64,000 nucleotides of DNA from Rhodocyclaceae bacterium UBA2250. GTDB lineage: Bacteria; Pseudomonadota; Gammaproteobacteria; Burkholderiales; Rhodocyclaceae. The DNA is taken from positions 17,842 to 81,841 of the forward strand of contig DDXW01000075.1 of NCBI GenBank assembly GCA_002347285.1, read 5' to 3'. The position numbers and the translations under genes were made by a program. The notes under the pieces are model-generated. The model saw nothing but the letters and a program-made list of their open reading frames with translations. It was not told where the DNA came from and searched no databases. Each line of letters starts with the position of its first letter. Positions within the stretch are counted from its first letter, which is position 1. Below, piece after piece: positions 49,771 through 59,441 of the stretch.

Positions 49771-50375
49771 GAGTTCTCCTCCAGGGTGATCCAGTCGATG
49801 GTGCAGCTGGCCCGCAACGTGGCGGCAGCGGGTGCGGCCGGGTCCTGCGGCAGGCGCTCGATCCGGCACTGTTTCACGCTGACGAGCGCCTGCGCCTGCG
49901 CCGTCAGATCGGCGATCAGGCCGAGCAGGTCGCCTTCGTGGAGCAGGGGCATTTCCAGCCGCATCGGACTGACGAGAAACCGGTGGCCGCCGCTGGCGGG
50001 CAATTTCGGGTCGAGCGGCTGCTGCGGGGAAATTTCGTAATCGAGGCCGAGCAGGCGGCGCGACTCCTTGATGTGGCGCAGGGTTTCGACCCAGTCGAGC
50101 CGCCGCTCGGGCATCGTGCGGCCTTGGGCGACCAGTTCCTGATAGCGCGCGATCCTGGCCCGAATCTCGCGTTCGTCGTCCTTTGCGCGCGCCAGCCGGT
50201 TGCGGCTTTCGGCCTGCCGGGCGAGGGCCTGCCGGTGGGCGAGCTCGGCTCCCCGGCCGTAGTGGAGGATGGCACCACCCATGGCGGCCGTCGCCAGCAG
50301 CGCCAGCAGCAGCAACGCGATGCCGGGAGCGAGCGCGCGCAGTGTGGTGGCGGGAGGAAGATGCGCGTTGGCCAT
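49767..50375 (-). CDS. mshJ: MshJ-like pilus biogenesis protein
   Basis: A 202-residue inner-membrane protein with one span (about residues 17-37, PGIALLLLALLATAAMGGAIL). A coiled coil follows (about 45-75), and the C-terminal domain is ferredoxin-like, typical of PilO/GspM proteins (GHRFLVSPMRLEMPLLHEGDLLGLIADLTAQAQALVSVKQCRIERL). It belongs to the inner-membrane alignment complex with MshI and MshK. The start overlaps nothing, but its end overlaps mshK by 4 nt. Confidence 0.85.
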   Translation of the reverse strand: MANAHLPPATTLRALAPGIALLLLALLATAAMGGAILHYGRGAELAHRQALARQAESRNRLARAKDDEREIRARIARYQELVAQGRTMPERRLDWVETLRHIKESRRLLGLDYEISPQQPLDPKLPASGGHRFLVSPMRLEMPLLHEGDLLGLIADLTAQAQALVSVKQCRIERLPQDPAAPAAATLRASCTIDWITLEENS

Positions 50376-50377
50376 GG

Positions 50378-51889
50378 TCAGAGTTTCCGGGCGAGGCGCA
50401 GCACGAAACGGGGCGGTTCGGGCGTGCTCCTCTCGTCGCTGCTCTTCAGGGTCTTGCCCGATTGGGTATCCACGGGCGGCTGCACGACATTCACGAACGT
50501 GTCGGGGGCGGCCGCGAGATGCTTCGCGAACTGCGAAACCAGCGCCAGCTGACCGCGATGATCGCCGACCATGCCGATCGGCAGCTGGGCCGCCAGCATG
50601 ACCTGTGCGTAGGGGCCGCCGGCCGGCTGGTGCGCCGCCGCCGGCACGGCAGCCAGTTGTTCGACGATCGTCCAGTCGAGTTGCTCGAGGGTGATCGCCG
50701 GAAAGGCATCGAGCGATCGGCTCAACTGGACGAGCAGCGGCGCGGGGCCCTGCGCGCGCTTGTGCACTCCCTCGTAGCGATCGATGAGCGCGCGCAGGTG
50801 CTCGGTGCTGAGCGGGACTTTCGGCAGCGCCTCCAGCTTGGCGGCATACTGGTAGTCGTCGTGACGCGCCTGCTGCAGGGCCGCCGCGGTATTTTCCTGC
50901 AGCTGCAGGATCTCCATGCCGCGATGGGCGGCGAACAGCAGTCCGCCCGCGAACACCAGCAGGCTGAGGAGCTGCAGCGCGAAACGTATCCGCCACAGCC
51001 GGTGAAAGCGGCGTTCCGCGGGCGGGGCGAACTGTTCCGGCGGCGGGTTTTTCGCCAGCAGATGACAGAACAGCGCTTCCGCCCGCGAATCGGCGAACGC
51101 TGCGTGCAGTCCCGCGCGCCCGGCCTGCTGCAGCAGATCGACGATCTCGAACTGGAGGTCGGCGTTGCTGCGGCAGCGTGTGCGCATCTCCGCCGCGGCG
51201 GCGGGGTGCGCCAGCACCCGGGTGGCCAGCGGCGTGTCGCGCTGGATCAGGCGCAGACCGAACAGATACTGGTGCATCTTCTCCGCTTCCGCCGCCGCAG
51301 TGGCGGCCATTCCTGCAGCGGAAGGGTTCAGCAGCGGCGTCAGCCGGGAGAATCGCAGCCGCCCGCCGGAAAAGAAGGTCTGCCGCAGGCCGGCGCACGT
51401 CTGCGTGAGCAGCAGCAATTGCGCGGGGGGCCGCTTCGGCAGCAGGCCGCCCAGTACCTGCGGGAGCGACCAGAGGCCGGCGACGATGATCCGGCTGTCG
51501 TGCAGCGCGTCGAACCAGGGTGCGAAATGCTGCGGCTGGGTCAGCCCCAGCAGCAACAGCCGCTCGTCGCGCCTGCCGCCCTTCAGGCATCCGTGCGATT
51601 GGGCGAGCGCGTAGGGCGTGCCGTAGAAATTCTGCGCCAGCTTGCGATTGACCAGCGCCTCCCGATCCTTCCCGCGGCTGAACGGAATGTCCTCGAGCAG
51701 GAAGTCCTCCTCGACGACGTCGGCGAGCATCATGAACACGCTGTCGCGATGCGCGGCCAGGTAGGCCGCGAAGCCGGCCAGCCCGGTGGCGTCCGCCGCG
51801 AAGACGGCCTCGGCCTGCGCGCCGCCGGCACCGATGCGGAAGGCCGACAGGCGGGAATTGTCGAGGAACAGGACGCGGCGTTGCGGCAT
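50378..51889 (-). CDS. mshI: MshI-like pilus biogenesis protein
   Basis: A 503-residue protein that joins an actin-like PilM-type cytoplasmic half (about residues 1-290: RVLFLDNSRLSAFRIG; VVEEDFLLEDIPFSRGKDREALVNRKLAQNFYGTPYA) to a PilN-like membrane part. The span is near 305-325 (RIRFALQLLSLLVFAGGLLFA), followed by a coiled coil. MshI proteins are usually split or fused in this way. It would connect the cytoplasmic motor with the inner-membrane platform. It is 2 nt from mshJ. Confidence 0.83.
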   Translation of the reverse strand: MPQRRVLFLDNSRLSAFRIGAGGAQAEAVFAADATGLAGFAAYLAAHRDSVFMMLADVVEEDFLLEDIPFSRGKDREALVNRKLAQNFYGTPYALAQSHGCLKGGRRDERLLLLGLTQPQHFAPWFDALHDSRIIVAGLWSLPQVLGGLLPKRPPAQLLLLTQTCAGLRQTFFSGGRLRFSRLTPLLNPSAAGMAATAAAEAEKMHQYLFGLRLIQRDTPLATRVLAHPAAAAEMRTRCRSNADLQFEIVDLLQQAGRAGLHAAFADSRAEALFCHLLAKNPPPEQFAPPAERRFHRLWRIRFALQLLSLLVFAGGLLFAAHRGMEILQLQENTAAALQQARHDDYQYAAKLEALPKVPLSTEHLRALIDRYEGVHKRAQGPAPLLVQLSRSLDAFPAITLEQLDWTIVEQLAAVPAAAHQPAGGPYAQVMLAAQLPIGMVGDHRGQLALVSQFAKHLAAAPDTFVNVVQPPVDTQSGKTLKSSDERSTPEPPRFVLRLARKL

Positions 51890-51899
51890 GGTCGGTGCG

Positions 51900-53099
51900 C
51901 TACAGCTTCATTTTCGAGATGGTGTCGTAGATCGGGCCGAGCACGGCGAGCATCACCCAGCCGAGCATGGCGCCGACGATGATCGTCATCGCCGGCTCGA
52001 TCATCGCCTGCACGCGGCCGATCGACTCGCGCACGTCGCGGGTGTAGAAGTAGCTGACGTTCTCGAGCGCGGCGTCGAGCGAGCCGGTGTTCTCGCCGAC
52101 GCGCAGCATGCGGATCACGAGCGGCGGGAACAGGCCGACGTTCTGGAAGGCGACCGTGATGTTCTGGCCCTCGGCGATCATCTCCTCGACGCGCTGCAGG
52201 CCCTGCCGGATCGCGCTGTTGCCGACGATGCCCTGGCTGGTGCGGATCGCGTCGAGCACGGAGATGCCCGAGGCGTACATCATGGCGAACACGCCGGCGA
52301 AGCGCGACAGGATGATCTTGCGGAAGATCTCGCCGAGCCAGGGCAGCGCGAGCTTGGCGGCGTCGAAGCGGTGGCGCGCACGCGGGTCGAACCGCACCGC
52401 GAAGGCGATGCCGAGCGCCAGGGCGGCGGGCAGCAGGAGCAGGACGAACCAGTAGTGCACGAAGAAATTCGAGGTGGCGATCAGCAATTCGGTGTGCAGC
52501 GGCAGTTCCTGTCCCATGTTCCTGATGAAGCCCGCCATCCTCGGCACCAGATAGAGCATCATGAACAAGGTGACCAGCACGACCACCGCGCCGAGGAAGG
52601 CCGGATACATCACGAGCTTCCTGGTCTGCGCCGCCAGTTCGTCCTGCCATTTGAGGGCGTCGGTCAGGTTGTGCAGCACCTGCGGCAGGTTGCCGGTCTC
52701 CTCGCCGGCCTGCACCAGGCTGACGAACACCTCGTCGAACACGCGCGGATGGCCGGCCAGCGCCTGCGACAGCGTCTTGCCGCCCTCGACGCTTTCGATC
52801 AGGTCGGCCAGCACCTCGCGGAAGCGCGGGTTGTCGACGCTGTCGCGCAGGTCGGCCAGGCTGTCGATGAGGGGCACGCCGGCGCGCGCGAGCTGGTCGA
52901 GGTGAAAGCAGAAGGCGATGAGCTCGCGGCGGCCGACCCGGCTGCCGCCGAAACCGCCCTGCCTGACGACGCCGCCATTGATGAAATCCAGTTCCATGCG
53001 CTTGAGGCGCATTTCCAGATCGACCGGATTGAGCGCATCCATGCGGCCGAACACCAGACGGCCGCGGGCGTCCATCGCCTTGTACGAGAACAGCGGCAT
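51900..53099 (-). CDS. mshG: MshG-like inner-membrane platform protein (GspF family)
   Basis: A 399-residue GspF/PilC-type platform protein. It starts MPLFSYKAMDARGRLVFGRMDA and has two T2SSF domains (about 65-190 and 265-390), each with the conserved VFMSALV-like FVSLVQAGEETGNLPQVL and IRMLRVGENTGSLDAALENV. Three spans lie near 170, 215 and 370-390. It turns with the MshE motor to insert pilins. It is 4 nt downstream of mshE. Confidence 0.92.
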   Translation of the reverse strand: MPLFSYKAMDARGRLVFGRMDALNPVDLEMRLKRMELDFINGGVVRQGGFGGSRVGRRELIAFCFHLDQLARAGVPLIDSLADLRDSVDNPRFREVLADLIESVEGGKTLSQALAGHPRVFDEVFVSLVQAGEETGNLPQVLHNLTDALKWQDELAAQTRKLVMYPAFLGAVVVLVTLFMMLYLVPRMAGFIRNMGQELPLHTELLIATSNFFVHYWFVLLLLPAALALGIAFAVRFDPRARHRFDAAKLALPWLGEIFRKIILSRFAGVFAMMYASGISVLDAIRTSQGIVGNSAIRQGLQRVEEMIAEGQNITVAFQNVGLFPPLVIRMLRVGENTGSLDAALENVSYFYTRDVRESIGRVQAMIEPAMTIIVGAMLGWVMLAVLGPIYDTISKMKL

Positions 53100-53103
53100 C
53101 GCC

Positions 53104-54807
53104 TTACATGCGTCCGGTCAGGTCGATCACGCGCGCGACCTCCTCGAGCGAGGTCAGTCCTTCGATGACGCGCCGCAGGCCGTCGTCCGCCAGGGTGCGG
53201 AAGCCCTTGTCGGCCGCGGCCTGGCGGATCTCCCGGTGGGTGGCGCGCCGCAGGATGAGGTCGTCGATGTCGCCGTCCATGCGCAGGATCTCCATGATCG
53301 CGATGCGTCCGCGGTACCCCTGGTAGTCGCAGCGCTGGCAGCCCGACGGACGATAGAGGACCGGCGGCTGGCTGAAGCGCTCGGCGCCGAGCAGGCGCAG
53401 TTCGCCCTTGCCGGCGGGGAAGGGCTTGCGGCAGTGCGGGCAGAGCCTGCGCACCAGGCGCTGGGCGATGACGCCGATGATGTTGCCGGCCATGATGTCC
53501 GGCAGCACGCCGATGTCGAGCAGGCGCGGGATCGCCCCGAGCGCCGAATTGGTGTGCAGCGTCGAGAACACCTGGTGGCCGGTCATGGCGGCGCGGAAGG
53601 CCATTTCGGCGGTGTCGGCGTCGCGGATCTCGCCGACGAGGATCACGTCGGGATCCTGCCGCATCATCGAGCGGATGCCGTTGGCGAAGTCGAGCTTGGC
53701 GGTCTCGGCGACGGAGGTCTGGCGGATCATCGCCATCGGGTATTCGACCGGGTCCTCCAGCGTCATGATGTTGATGCCCTCTTCGTTGATCTGGTTGAGC
53801 ATCGAGTAGAGGGTGGTGGTCTTGCCGCTGCCGGTCGGGCCGGTGACGAGGATGATGCCTTCGGGCCGCGCCATCATGCGCTGCAGCTGCTCCTGCTGTG
53901 CCGCGTCGAGCCCGAGCTTGTCGAGCGGCACGATGCCTTTCTGCCGGTCGAGGATGCGCAGCACGATGTTCTCGCCGTGGATGGTCGGCTGGGCGGCGCA
54001 GCGGAAGTCGATCGCGCGGCCGCCGACCGTCAGCGAGATGCGGCCGTCCTGCGGGGCGCGCATTTCCGCGATGTTCATGCCGCTCATCACCTTCAGGCGC
54101 ACCGCCATGGCGGACCAGTAGGACTTGTGCAGGGCGCGGATCTGACGCAGGATGCCGTCGATGCGGTAGCGGATGCGCAGGAAGTTGGCTTCCGGCTCGA
54201 AGTGGATGTCGGAGGCCTCGCGCTTGACGGCGTCGGTGAGCAGCGCGTCGATCAGCCGCACCACCGGCTGGCTGTATTCGTCCGTCGACACGGCGAGGCT
54301 GCGGAAGTCGACCTCGCCGGTCTCGATCTCGTGCAGGATGCCGTCGATCGACAGTTCGTAACCGTAGTGCTGGTCGATGGCGCGCGCGATCTCGGATTCG
54401 CCGGCGAGCACCGTCTCGATTTGCAGGTCGGGCGAGACCAGGGCGCGCAGGCGGTCGAGCGCGACGATGTCGTTCGGGTCGGCGATGGCGACGGTCAGGC
54501 GGCGTTCCTCCTCGGCATGGTCGAGGGGCAGCAGATGGTAGCGTTTCGCCACCTCGGCCGGCACCAGCCGCAGCGCGGCGGGATCGACGGTCGCGCGGCC
54601 GAGGTCGATCGACTTCTGGCCGAGCGACTCGCCGAGCGCATCGCGCAGCGTCGCTTCGGTCACGAAGCCGAGTGAAACCAGCAGCTTGCCGACCGGCTGG
54701 TTCGACTTCATCTGCTCGAGCAGCGCGATGCGCAGCTGGTCTTCGCTGATGATGCCGCGGGCGATCAGCACCTGACCGATGGGCTGGCGGCCGGAATGGA
54801 CGTTCAT
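53104..54807 (-). CDS. mshE: MshE-like pilus extension ATPase
   Basis: A 567-residue GspE/PilB-type ATPase. The N-terminal MshEN domain shows two tandem copies of the c-di-GMP-binding pattern (PIGQVLIARGIISEDQLRIALLEQ and PVGKLLVSLGFVTEATLRDALGES), so extension is likely c-di-GMP-controlled. Walker A is GPTGSGKT (323-330). The Asp box (MTLEDPVEYP), Walker B (DVILVGEIRDADTAEMA) and His box (TGHQVFSTLHTNSA) follow, and a four-Cys zinc site (CPHC...CQRC) lies near the end. I start at 54807, overlapping mshN by 4 nt. Confidence 0.93.
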   Translation of the reverse strand: MNVHSGRQPIGQVLIARGIISEDQLRIALLEQMKSNQPVGKLLVSLGFVTEATLRDALGESLGQKSIDLGRATVDPAALRLVPAEVAKRYHLLPLDHAEEERRLTVAIADPNDIVALDRLRALVSPDLQIETVLAGESEIARAIDQHYGYELSIDGILHEIETGEVDFRSLAVSTDEYSQPVVRLIDALLTDAVKREASDIHFEPEANFLRIRYRIDGILRQIRALHKSYWSAMAVRLKVMSGMNIAEMRAPQDGRISLTVGGRAIDFRCAAQPTIHGENIVLRILDRQKGIVPLDKLGLDAAQQEQLQRMMARPEGIILVTGPTGSGKTTTLYSMLNQINEEGINIMTLEDPVEYPMAMIRQTSVAETAKLDFANGIRSMMRQDPDVILVGEIRDADTAEMAFRAAMTGHQVFSTLHTNSALGAIPRLLDIGVLPDIMAGNIIGVIAQRLVRRLCPHCRKPFPAGKGELRLLGAERFSQPPVLYRPSGCQRCDYQGYRGRIAIMEILRMDGDIDDLILRRATHREIRQAAADKGFRTLADDGLRRVIEGLTSLEEVARVIDLTGRM

Positions 54808-56096
54808 TCGCCGAGCATCCTGAGACGTGCGGCCGCCTGGACCTGATCGAAGCTGGCGCGCTGCCGGCCGGCGGCATCGAGCGCCTGGGCGTAATACTGC
54901 GCCGCAAGCCTGGCCTGGTGAAGGTGATCGAGACTCACCGCGAGGTTGTAGAGGATGTCCGGGTTCGCCGGGTCGGCGACGTGGGCCTGGAAAAAGGCCT
55001 GCTGGGCTTCGGCCCAGCGCGCGCCTTGCGCATACAGATTGCCGAGCGCGAAATTCAAGTAGGGCGAATCGGGCTGCTCCGCCAGCAGGGTCTTGAGCCG
55101 GCTTTCGGCCTGCTGGGGGTTGGCCTGCCCCTTGAGGGAGAGGGCGCCGGCGACGGCCTGCGCGTCCTTCGGATCGACTTCGAGGACACGCAGGTAGTAG
55201 TCGAGCGCGAGTTCCGCCTGTCCTTCCTGCTGGGCGAGGGTCGCCAGGCCGCGCAAGGCGTCGGGATTGCGGCGGTCGGACTGCAGCACCTGTAGCCACA
55301 GCGTCCGGGCGTGATCGGATTCGCCGCGGACGAAGGCCAGGTGGGCGCGTTCGAGAGCCGGCACGGCCTTTTTTTCCGCGGTTGCGCTGAGGCGGATCGG
55401 TGCGTCCTGGGCTGGCGCTTGTTGCGCCGGCGGCGGCGCGGGATGCGCGGCGGCTGTTGGAGCGGCAGATGCGATGGCGACGGGCGGCGCCGCCGGCAGC
55501 GGTTGTTCGGGAGCCGGCCGGGCAGGCTGCGGATCGGGCTGCTGCTCCTGAGGCGGCACCGGCGGTGGACCGGCAGGCGCGGCAGCGGGAACCGCGGCGA
55601 CGAGCGCCGGGCCGGCGGCCAGCCCTCCTTTCGGCTGGAGCTGCCAGTACAGGTAGCCGCCGATGGCGACGACTGCAACCAGGGTGAGGCCGCCGACGGC
55701 GAGCGCGAAGCCGAGCCTGCCGCCGCTGTCCGCCTGCTTGGCCGCGAACAGATTCTGGGCGGCCTCGCGCGCCGCGGCGTCGCTGGCCGGTTGGGAACGG
55801 AACGAGGCGAAGTCGGCCTGCGGCGGTCTTTTCGTGCTGCCGGTCGCCGCACGGGACGATTTCTCGGCGGCATCCTGGGCGAAGAATTGCGCGTCGAGTT
55901 CCTCCAGGCGCGAGGGCAGTTCGGGGAGGCTGGCTTGTTCGTCTGCCGGCTGGGACGGCGCTGCGGCGGCGGAGTCCTGTCCCGGCAGCGGCGCCAGTTC
56001 CAGCGTATCCGTTCCCGCGGGCGCGGCATTCTGCTGTGCCGCGGCTTGCCGTTTTTGCTGCTCCGCCTTGCGCAGCGCTTCCATCAACAGGCTCAC
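54804..56096 (-). CDS. mshN: MshN-like TPR protein
   Basis: A 430-residue protein with a cytoplasmic, Ala/Gln/Pro-rich N-terminus (SLLMEALRKAEQQKRQAAAQQ). One membrane span lies near residues 130-152 (GFALAVGGLTLVAVVAIGGYLYW). A Pro/Ala linker follows, and then at least four TPR units (about 235-430, for example FALGNLYAQGARWAEAQQAFFQAHVADPANPDILYNLAVSL). This is the MshN layout. The periplasmic TPRs may help secretin assembly. It overlaps mshL and mshE by 4 nt each. Confidence 0.88.
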   Translation of the reverse strand: MSLLMEALRKAEQQKRQAAAQQNAAPAGTDTLELAPLPGQDSAAAAPSQPADEQASLPELPSRLEELDAQFFAQDAAEKSSRAATGSTKRPPQADFASFRSQPASDAAAREAAQNLFAAKQADSGGRLGFALAVGGLTLVAVVAIGGYLYWQLQPKGGLAAGPALVAAVPAAAPAGPPPVPPQEQQPDPQPARPAPEQPLPAAPPVAIASAAPTAAAHPAPPPAQQAPAQDAPIRLSATAEKKAVPALERAHLAFVRGESDHARTLWLQVLQSDRRNPDALRGLATLAQQEGQAELALDYYLRVLEVDPKDAQAVAGALSLKGQANPQQAESRLKTLLAEQPDSPYLNFALGNLYAQGARWAEAQQAFFQAHVADPANPDILYNLAVSLDHLHQARLAAQYYAQALDAAGRQRASFDQVQAAARLRMLGE

Positions 56097-57928
56097 CGCG
56101 GCCCGCTCCCGGTGTCGAACTGCTGCCGCGGCGGCGCAGCGACCTCCCTTTCGAAGAAATCCTGTCCCGGCAGCCGGGAGCGGTATTCGGCGTAGTCGCC
56201 CTGCAGGCTCGCGTCCTTGATGATGACCGGCCGCAGGAAGATCACTAGTTCCGACTTGCTGCGCGTGTCGTCGCGGTTCTGGAACAGGTTGCCGAATACC
56301 GGCAGGCCCGCGGCTCCGGGCACGGCCTGGTCGGAGTTGTTGACGCTGTCCTCCATCAGGCCGCCCATGACCGCGATGCTGCCGTTGTCGATCCGCAGGA
56401 TCGATTCCATTTCGCGCGTGCGGATCACCGGAATCTTGTTCTTGATGTTGAGCCGCTGCAACTCGGGGTGCGGGTCGTCCACTTCGGTGTATTTGCGCGA
56501 GATGCTCGGCCGGATGTTCAGCAGGACGGAGTCGGAGGAACTGATCTGCGGGGTGACGTTCATGACCAGGCCGACCGGCACGGAATAGAGATTGGTGGTG
56601 TAGGTCGTGGTGGTCGAGGTCTGGCTGGTCGAGGTGTCGGCCTTGATCGTGAAGTAGGCGAGGTTGTCGACGACCTTGAGGATGGCGGTCTGGTTGTTCA
56701 GCACCGACATCTTCGGGCTGGACAGCACCTTGACGGTGCCGTAATCCTCCAGCAGCTTGATGGTGGCGGAAAACGTCCCGCCGGACGACGAAGTCTTGCC
56801 CAGGCCGATCGTGAACAGGCCGGTGCCGGTGATGGCGGCGCCAGTCTGGGCGAAGCCCAGCCCGGTGGCCGGGGCGACCAGGCCGGCGGCGATCGCGCTG
56901 TCGCGCAGGCGGCTCCAGTCGATCCCCTGCTGGTAGTTCCGGGACAGGGTCACTTCCGCGATGGTCGCCTCGATCAGCACCTGCCGCCGCGCCGAGGCCA
57001 TCACCTGATCGAGGAATTCCTGGACCTTTTCGTGCTGGCGCGCCGTGGCGCGCACGCTGACGATGCCCGTTTCGGGGTTGGTGATCACCGAGGCCGCCTC
57101 GCGGAAGGTCGACTTGCGCGTCACGGTGACGCCGCTCTGCTGGAGGCTCGCCGGGTTGGGGCTGGCGGCGAGGTTCACGGGCGGGTTGGCGCCCCGGCCG
57201 CCCGCCGCCGGGAAGGTCACGCCGGTGCCGGTGGTGGCCTGCTCGTCCTGGCGCTCGACGATGGTCTCGCTCGAGCCTTCCGGGAACACCTTGTCGGTTT
57301 CGCGCAGGATGTCCTTGATGTTCTTCTCGAGGGTTTCCCAGAAGCGGTTTTGCGCCTTGTTCTCGATCTTGGTCAGCGAGTTGTTGCTGCCGGTCACGCC
57401 GCTCGCACCGCCGGCGGTGGCGGCGGTTCCCGTCGAGGCGATCTGCGTGGTGACGGAAACCGAGCCGGTCGTCTCGCGCGACATGTTCACATAGTCGACC
57501 CGGTAGGTGCGCAGGAAGGGCGTATCGGGCATCACCGCGAGGTTGGGCCCGTCGAGTTCCCAGCGCAAGTCCACCTGCTTGGCGATGCGGGTCAGCAGCT
57601 GCTGCAGGGTCTGGTCGATGGCATTGAGCGTCACCGTGCCCTCGATGCCGGGGTGGATGTCGACGTTCAGCCGCGCGTCGCGCGCCAGTGCGAAGAGCAG
57701 TTCCTGCACGCGCACGTTATTGACGACGACGCTGTAGGTTTCCGCCTGCGGCGCCGCCTTCGGTTTCGGCAGGGCCAGCATCTGGCGCAGTGGGGGCGGG
57801 ATCGGCGCCGCCTCGCCGGCGCCGAGTTTCTCGGCGCGCAGGTGGCCGTCGCCGGGGGGCTGGATCGGTGCGTTGCTGCAGGCGGCGAGCGCCGACAGCA
57901 GGAACGGAACGAGGATAGATCTGTTCAT
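56093..57928 (-). CDS. mshL: MshL-like outer-membrane secretin
   Basis: A 611-residue secretin lipoprotein. The lipobox is LLSALAACSN (Cys17). An STN-type domain (about 65-140, VVVNNVRVQELLFALARDARLNVDIHPGIEGTVTLNAIDQTLQQLLTRI) is followed by a GspD/MshL N-domain and the beta-barrel secretin domain (about 300-580). The latter has VLIEATIAEVTLSRNYQQGIDW, GTVKVLSSPKMSVLNNQTAILKV and the final ELVIFLRPVIIKD. It forms the gate through which the pilus leaves. Confidence 0.93.
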   Translation of the reverse strand: MNRSILVPFLLSALAACSNAPIQPPGDGHLRAEKLGAGEAAPIPPPLRQMLALPKPKAAPQAETYSVVVNNVRVQELLFALARDARLNVDIHPGIEGTVTLNAIDQTLQQLLTRIAKQVDLRWELDGPNLAVMPDTPFLRTYRVDYVNMSRETTGSVSVTTQIASTGTAATAGGASGVTGSNNSLTKIENKAQNRFWETLEKNIKDILRETDKVFPEGSSETIVERQDEQATTGTGVTFPAAGGRGANPPVNLAASPNPASLQQSGVTVTRKSTFREAASVITNPETGIVSVRATARQHEKVQEFLDQVMASARRQVLIEATIAEVTLSRNYQQGIDWSRLRDSAIAAGLVAPATGLGFAQTGAAITGTGLFTIGLGKTSSSGGTFSATIKLLEDYGTVKVLSSPKMSVLNNQTAILKVVDNLAYFTIKADTSTSQTSTTTTYTTNLYSVPVGLVMNVTPQISSSDSVLLNIRPSISRKYTEVDDPHPELQRLNIKNKIPVIRTREMESILRIDNGSIAVMGGLMEDSVNNSDQAVPGAAGLPVFGNLFQNRDDTRSKSELVIFLRPVIIKDASLQGDYAEYRSRLPGQDFFEREVAAPPRQQFDTGSGPR

Positions 57929-58017
57929 CTCCGTGGGGCGATCCAGTCGTGGCGTAATTGAATCATCATACGCCGCCGCTTGGGGCGCGGATCAGGGAAT
58001 TGCTGCCTAACTCCACC

Positions 58018-59355
58018 CTATTTAAGGCTAATCGTCTTGCGCACGTAGGGCCCCAGGGCCCGCAGCGCCGGCTCCAGTTCACCCATCGCCCGCTGCGCTT
58101 CCGCCTGCGAACCATAATCGCCGTAGATGAGTCCATAACGACCGCTGCCGCTGGCAGCGGAATGGTAGGCGCGGATCTGTGCCAGCCCGACACCCTGGCG
58201 TTCCAGCTCGGCGAGCAGCTTCTCCAGCTGGGAACGGCGGGCGTCGCTCGCGGTGTACAGCTGCAGGAACCAGCGGTTGCCGTCCGCGGCATCGATCCAG
58301 GCCCGGCCTTCGGCCAGCTTCTTCTCCAGCAGCGTCAGACCGGCGGCCGGGGTCTGCGCCGGCGGGGGCGCAGTGACCGGCTGGATCCGCGGTGCGCTCG
58401 GCGGGTCGGTTGCGACAGCGGGCTGCGCCGTCGCGGGCCCGTCGGCGAGGCGCAGGAACGCGAAGCCCGCCAGCACGGCCAGGGCGCCGCTGCCGGCCCA
58501 CAGCAGGGGCGGAACCAGCTTCCGGATGCGCGAGGCGCTCTGCAGGCCGGCGAAGCCGGCATCCTTGACCGCGGCCTCGATCTCGCGCGGGCCGACCTCG
58601 TGAGTGCCATTGGCGAACGCCGCCAGCAGAGCCTTGTCGGCGAGGATGTTGATGCGCCGGCTCAATCCTGCCGACACCTGGGCGATGCGCCTGACGCTTG
58701 CGGGCGGAAACACGCTGGGCCCGCGGTAGCCGGCGGCATGCATGCGGAAGTCGAGATACCGGGCGATGTCCGCGCGCACCAGCGGTTCGAGAGCGAAGCG
58801 ATGGGTGATGCGCTCGCGCAGCTGGCGCATGTCGGCGCGCGCCAGCGTCGCATCGAGCTCCGGCTGCCCGAACAGGACCAGCTGCAGCAGCTTGTGCCGG
58901 TTCGACTCGAGGTTCGACAGCAGCCTGATCTCCTCGAGGGTTTCGGCCGGCATGGCGTGGGCTTCGTCGATCAGGACGACGACCTGTTTTCCCTCGGCAT
59001 AGAGCGCCACCAGTTTTTCCCTGAGCGCGCGCATCACGGTGCGGGCACGGCTGACCTCGGGCAGGGCGATGCCGAGCTCGTCGGCGATGGCGTACAGAAT
59101 GTCCTCGCGCGCCAGCGAGGGGTTGGCGAGATAGACGATGACGACGTGCTCCGGCAGGCGCTCCATCAGCACGCGGCACAGCATCGTCTTGCCGCTGCCG
59201 ACCTCGCCGCTGATCTCGATGATGCCTTCGTCGTGGGTGATCGCGTAGGCGAGGGCGCCCAGGGTGGCGCCGCGCTTCGCCCCGGCAAAGAAGAAATCGG
59301 TATGCGGGGTGATGCGGAAGGGAGGTTCGGTGAGACCGTAATGTTCCAGATACAT
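58018..59355 (-). CDS. mshM: MshM-like AAA ATPase with SPOR domain
   Basis: A 445-residue protein of the ExeA/GspA/MshM type, first gene of the msh operon. It begins MYLEHYGLTEPPFRITPHTDFFF. Walker A is GEVGSGKT (50-57) and Walker B is VVVLIDEAHAMP. One membrane span lies near residues 283-302 (PPLLWAGSGALAVLAGFAF). A C-terminal SPOR domain (about 365-440, WFLQLYTASDARRSQLEKLLAEL and GRYGLIYGDYGSQAEAQ) would bind peptidoglycan. It probably guides secretin placement through the cell wall. Confidence 0.92.
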   Translation of the reverse strand: MYLEHYGLTEPPFRITPHTDFFFAGAKRGATLGALAYAITHDEGIIEISGEVGSGKTMLCRVLMERLPEHVVIVYLANPSLAREDILYAIADELGIALPEVSRARTVMRALREKLVALYAEGKQVVVLIDEAHAMPAETLEEIRLLSNLESNRHKLLQLVLFGQPELDATLARADMRQLRERITHRFALEPLVRADIARYLDFRMHAAGYRGPSVFPPASVRRIAQVSAGLSRRINILADKALLAAFANGTHEVGPREIEAAVKDAGFAGLQSASRIRKLVPPLLWAGSGALAVLAGFAFLRLADGPATAQPAVATDPPSAPRIQPVTAPPPAQTPAAGLTLLEKKLAEGRAWIDAADGNRWFLQLYTASDARRSQLEKLLAELERQGVGLAQIRAYHSAASGSGRYGLIYGDYGSQAEAQRAMGELEPALRALGPYVRKTISLK

Positions 59356-59396
59356 GCGAAACCGCTACCGTTCCAAAGCGCCCATTCTGGCATGGC

Positions 59397-59402
59397 TATA
59401 AT
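59397..59402 (+). promoter_or_regulatory. Candidate mla operon promoter (-10)
   Basis: A perfect TATAAT stands in the 86-nt gap between the divergent mshM and mlaF genes, about 40 nt before the GTG start of mlaF. The -35 (near 59374-59379) is weak. The preceding TGGC resembles an extended -10 shifted by 1 nt. Confidence 0.45.
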
Positions 59403-59441
59403 GCGCAACCTCATCTGCTTTTTGCCTGTCTCCCGTTTCCC

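Noticed and set aside
47680..50040. 786-residue open frame on the plus strand
   Set aside because: It runs antisense to the large prepilin-like gene, mshK and part of mshJ, which have clear signals and families. Composition is that of a shadow frame.
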